Below, piece by piece: positions 6,604 to 8,624 of a stretch of 8,624 bases of DNA. The notes below the pieces were generated by a model. That model made no database searches, was not told the DNA's origin, and saw nothing but the letters and a program-made list of their open reading frames with translations. This stretch comes from an uncultured Lachnospiraceae bacterium (GTDB lineage: Bacteria; Bacillota; Clostridia; Lachnospirales; Lachnospiraceae). The translations under genes and the position numbers were made by a program. The stretch covers positions 1 to 8,624 of the forward strand of contig CACZQU010000492.1 in assembly GCA_902783305.1 (NCBI GenBank), written 5' to 3'. Position 1 is the first letter of the stretch. Each line of letters opens with the position of its first letter.

Positions 6604-8624
6604 TCAGGATTCTTCCTCCTCACCGGCATCCTCTTGGTTCTCTTCGGGCGCCCTGACGGACTTCCCGGCTGTCAAAGCATCTTCCTCCAGATCCGGTACC
6701 TCAGCCTGGACATCTTCCCTGTCCTCATCCTTCAGTTCATCATCTTCGCTTTCGAACTCGTCATCCGGGAAATCATCCTCCCCGGCATCCTCCCGGAGAA
6801 ATTCCCGGGAATCTTCATCAGAACTGCCATAGGCGGAGAAAACATCCGTCAGCTCCGTATCCAGATCCACATCTCTGTAGGTTTTCAGTCCGGTACCGGC
6901 AGGAATCAGCTTTCCGATCAGGACATTTTCCTTCAGACCCACAAGGTGGTCTACCTTTCCTTTGATGGCCGCTTCCGTCAGAACCTTGGTGGTCTCCTGG
7001 AAGGAAGCCGCGGAAAGGAAGGACTCCGTCGCAAGAGAAGCTTTTGTAATACCCAGCATAATCTGGGTTCCCTTCGCAGGCTGCTTGCCTTCCTTAATCA
7101 GCTCTTCGTTTCCATCCTCAAAGTCCAGAACATTCACCATGGATCCAGGAAGGAAATCCGAATCTCCCTGCTCCTCCACATTAACCTTGCGGAGCATCTG
7201 CCGGACAATGACCTCGATATGCTTGTCATTGATTTCCACGCCCTGGAGACGGTATACGCTCTGAACCTCCCTGAGCATGTAATCCTGAACCGCACGCACT
7301 CCCTTGTAATTGAGGATATCATGAGGATTCAGGGGTCCGATGGTCAGCGGATCACCGGCTTCCACCATCATGGAGCCTTCTTCCTCCTTTACGGTAGGCC
7401 TGGATCCGTACGGAATGACATAAGTCTTGGACACACCATCCTCGGCGTTCGTGACCGTAATCTCACGCTTCTTTTTGTTCTCCGTGAGGACAGCGAGTCC
7501 GGAGATATCCGAGATCGTAGCAATTCCTTTTGGCTTTCTGGCTTCAAAAAGCTCTTCAACCCTGGGAAGACCCTGGGTGATATCGCCGCCGGCAACACCG
7601 CCCGTATGGAAGGTACGCATGGTAAGCTGGGTACCCGGCTCACCGATGGACTGAGCAGCAATGATACCGATGGACTCTCCCACCTGCACCAGCTCGCCTG
7701 TTGCCATGTTGGCCCCATAGCACTTCGCGCAGACACCGACATGGGAGCGGCAGGTAAGGATCGTCCGGATCCTGACCTTACTGATCTTTTCACCGGTTTC
7801 TGCGTCCACACCCTTGTTCACCACCAGCGCAGCCCTTCTGGGAGTCAGCATATGGTTTCTTTTCACCAGGACATTCCCGTCCGCGTCACAGATATCTTCA
7901 CAGGTAAACCGTCCGGTAATCCTCTCCTGCAGGGATTCGATCGTGGAACCGGAATCCTGATCCAGGAAAGCGGAAACCACCATGCCGGCGAGCTCGCTGC
8001 GGTTTTCGCAGCAATCCATCTCACGGACGATCTGCTCCTGGGAGACGTCAACCAGTCTTCGGGTCAGATAACCGGAGTCAGCTGTACGAAGAGCGGTATC
8101 CGAAAGACCTTTGCGGGCTCCATGAGCGGACATGAAATACTCCAGAACGTCCAGACCTTCACGGAAATTGGACTTGATCGGAAGCTCAATAGTATGGCCT
8201 GTGGTATCTGCCATCAGGCCGCGCATCCCGGCAAGCTGCTTGATCTGCTTGTCGGAGCCTCGGGCTCCCGAATCCGCCATCATAAAGATATTGTTATATT
8301 TGTCAAGGCCGCTGAGCAGAGCGTGCGTCAGCTCCTCGTCTGTCTTTTTCCAGGTGGAGACCACCTCTTTATACCGCTCTTCCTCGGTGATCATACCTCT
8401 GCGGAAATTCTTTGTAATCCTGTCCACCCTGTCCTGAGCGTCCCTGATCATCTGCGGCTTCTGCGGGGGCACCGTCATATCAGAGATGGAAACGGTCATG
8501 GCTGCCCGGGTAGAATACTTGTATCCCATCGCTTTGATGGAATCCAGAACCTCGGCCGTGGTCGTCGCTCCATGGGTGTTGATGACCTTCTCAAGAATCT
8601 TCTTGAGCTCTTTTTTCTTGACCA
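6604..8624 (-). CDS. rpoC: DNA-directed RNA polymerase beta' subunit, C-terminal part (5' end beyond window)
   Basis: This is the last ~672 codons of beta', open from the window edge (first full codon at 8622-8620) to TGA at 6606-6604. Recognisable parts, in order: [13 protein letters not shown]; the bridge helix ([20 protein letters not shown] and onward, about 8124-8044); a zinc site with one Cys near 8013 and [11 protein letters not shown] further on (C-x6-C-x2-C); and [17 protein letters not shown], the trigger-loop start (about 7650-7600). The trigger loop runs straight on to [15 protein letters not shown] with no large insertion, as in Firmicutes. Further on come [35 protein letters not shown] and LIPAGTG. 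After the last motif there are 94 more residues, the final 73 strongly acidic (about half Asp/Glu), far more than E. coli has there. An internal Met at 8529 is not the start, because homology continues upstream of it. Confidence 0.98.
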   Translation of the reverse strand, partial: VKKKELKKILEKVINTHGATTTAEVLDSIKAMGYKYSTRAAMTVSISDMTVPPQKPQMIRDAQDRVDRITKNFRRGMITEEERYKEVVSTWKKTDEELTHALLSGLDKYNNIFMMADSGARGSDKQIKQLAGMRGLMADTTGHTIELPIKSNFREGLDVLEYFMSAHGARKGLSDTALRTADSGYLTRRLVDVSQEQIVREMDCCENRSELAGMVVSAFLDQDSGSTIESLQERITGRFTCEDICDADGNVLVKRNHMLTPRRAALVVNKGVDAETGEKISKVRIRTILTCRSHVGVCAKCYGANMATGELVQVGESIGIIAAQSIGEPGTQLTMRTFHTGGVAGGDITQGLPRVEELFEARKPKGIATISDISGLAVLTENKKKREITVTNAEDGVSKTYVIPYGSRPTVKEEEGSMMVEAGDPLTIGPLNPHDILNYKGVRAVQDYMLREVQSVYRLQGVEINDKHIEVIVRQMLRKVNVEEQGDSDFLPGSMVNVLDFEDGNEELIKEGKQPAKGTQIMLGITKASLATESFLSAASFQETTKVLTEAAIKGKVDHLVGLKENVLIGKLIPAGTGLKTYRDVDLDTELTDVFSAYGSSDEDSREFLREDAGEDDFPDDEFESEDDELKDEDREDVQAEVPDLEEDALTAGKSVRAPEENQEDAGEEEES
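6607..6825 (-). other. Acidic, low-complexity C-terminal tail of RpoC
   Basis: The last 73 codons of rpoC encode a tail beginning [10 protein letters not shown] and ending AGEEEES, with about 35 Asp/Glu and few hydrophobic residues. It lies beyond the last conserved beta' motif and is probably disordered. Acidic beta' tails of variable length are, to my recollection, not rare among Clostridia. A role in binding basic partners or a sigma-delta-like function is only speculation. Confidence 0.7.

Noticed and set aside
6670..6675. TTGACA on the minus strand inside the 3' end of rpoC
   Set aside because: The bases 16-18 positions downstream are GC-rich (GGCGCC region) and have no -10 box. It encodes part of the acidic tail.
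8301..8306. TTGACA on the minus strand inside rpoC
   Set aside because: The sequence 17 bases downstream is ATGATG, not a -10 box. It is explained by conserved coding sequence.

Overview
The window looks like the chromosome of a Clostridia-class Firmicute, most likely a higher-GC member of the Lachnospiraceae. This is inferred from the ribosomal protein S12 and RNA polymerase beta' sequences (beta' has no large insertion in its trigger loop, unlike the enterobacterial enzyme), from strong AGGAGG-type ribosome binding sites, and from a base composition that looks slightly above 50% GC by eye. Every supported gene is on the minus strand, so transcription runs from high to low coordinates. Coding density is high, and no rRNA, tRNA, CRISPR array or mobile element was seen.

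In order of transcription: (1) the 3' part of rpoC (8624-6604), ending in a long acidic tail; (2) a clear intrinsic terminator (6545-6579); (3) a four-gene signalling cassette made of a membrane Ser/Thr protein kinase (6481-4892), a PP2C-type phosphatase (4902-4069), a cytoplasmic protein of unrecognised function (4088-2856) and an exported protein (2781-1084) that joins what looks like a catalytically dead amidase_3 domain to a beta-lactamase-like serine hydrolase domain; (4) a consensus promoter, TTGACA-17 bp-TATAAT (1039-1067), followed at once by a long stem-loop (987-1036) that lies almost at the predicted 5' end of the mRNA; (5) rpsL (924-508); (6) a long 219-base spacer (507-289); (7) the 5' part of rpsG (288-1), which runs off the window.

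The usual bacterial order is rpoB-rpoC-rpsL-rpsG-fusA-tuf. Here the rpoBC and str operons are split by a kinase/phosphatase cassette and separated transcriptionally, by a terminator after rpoC and a strong promoter before rpsL. The first three cassette genes overlap by 11 and 20 bases, so they are probably translated together. The exported gene follows after 74 bases with its own strong ribosome binding site. The most economical reading, which is inference, is a cell-envelope sensing module. The kinase has one membrane span and an extracytoplasmic domain without PASTA repeats; the phosphatase would reverse its phosphorylations; the third protein would be a partner, substrate or output; and the exported protein would bind or act on peptidoglycan or beta-lactam-like ligands. 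The least explained items are the third cassette protein, the pseudo-amidase fusion and the 5'-terminal leader hairpin of the str operon.
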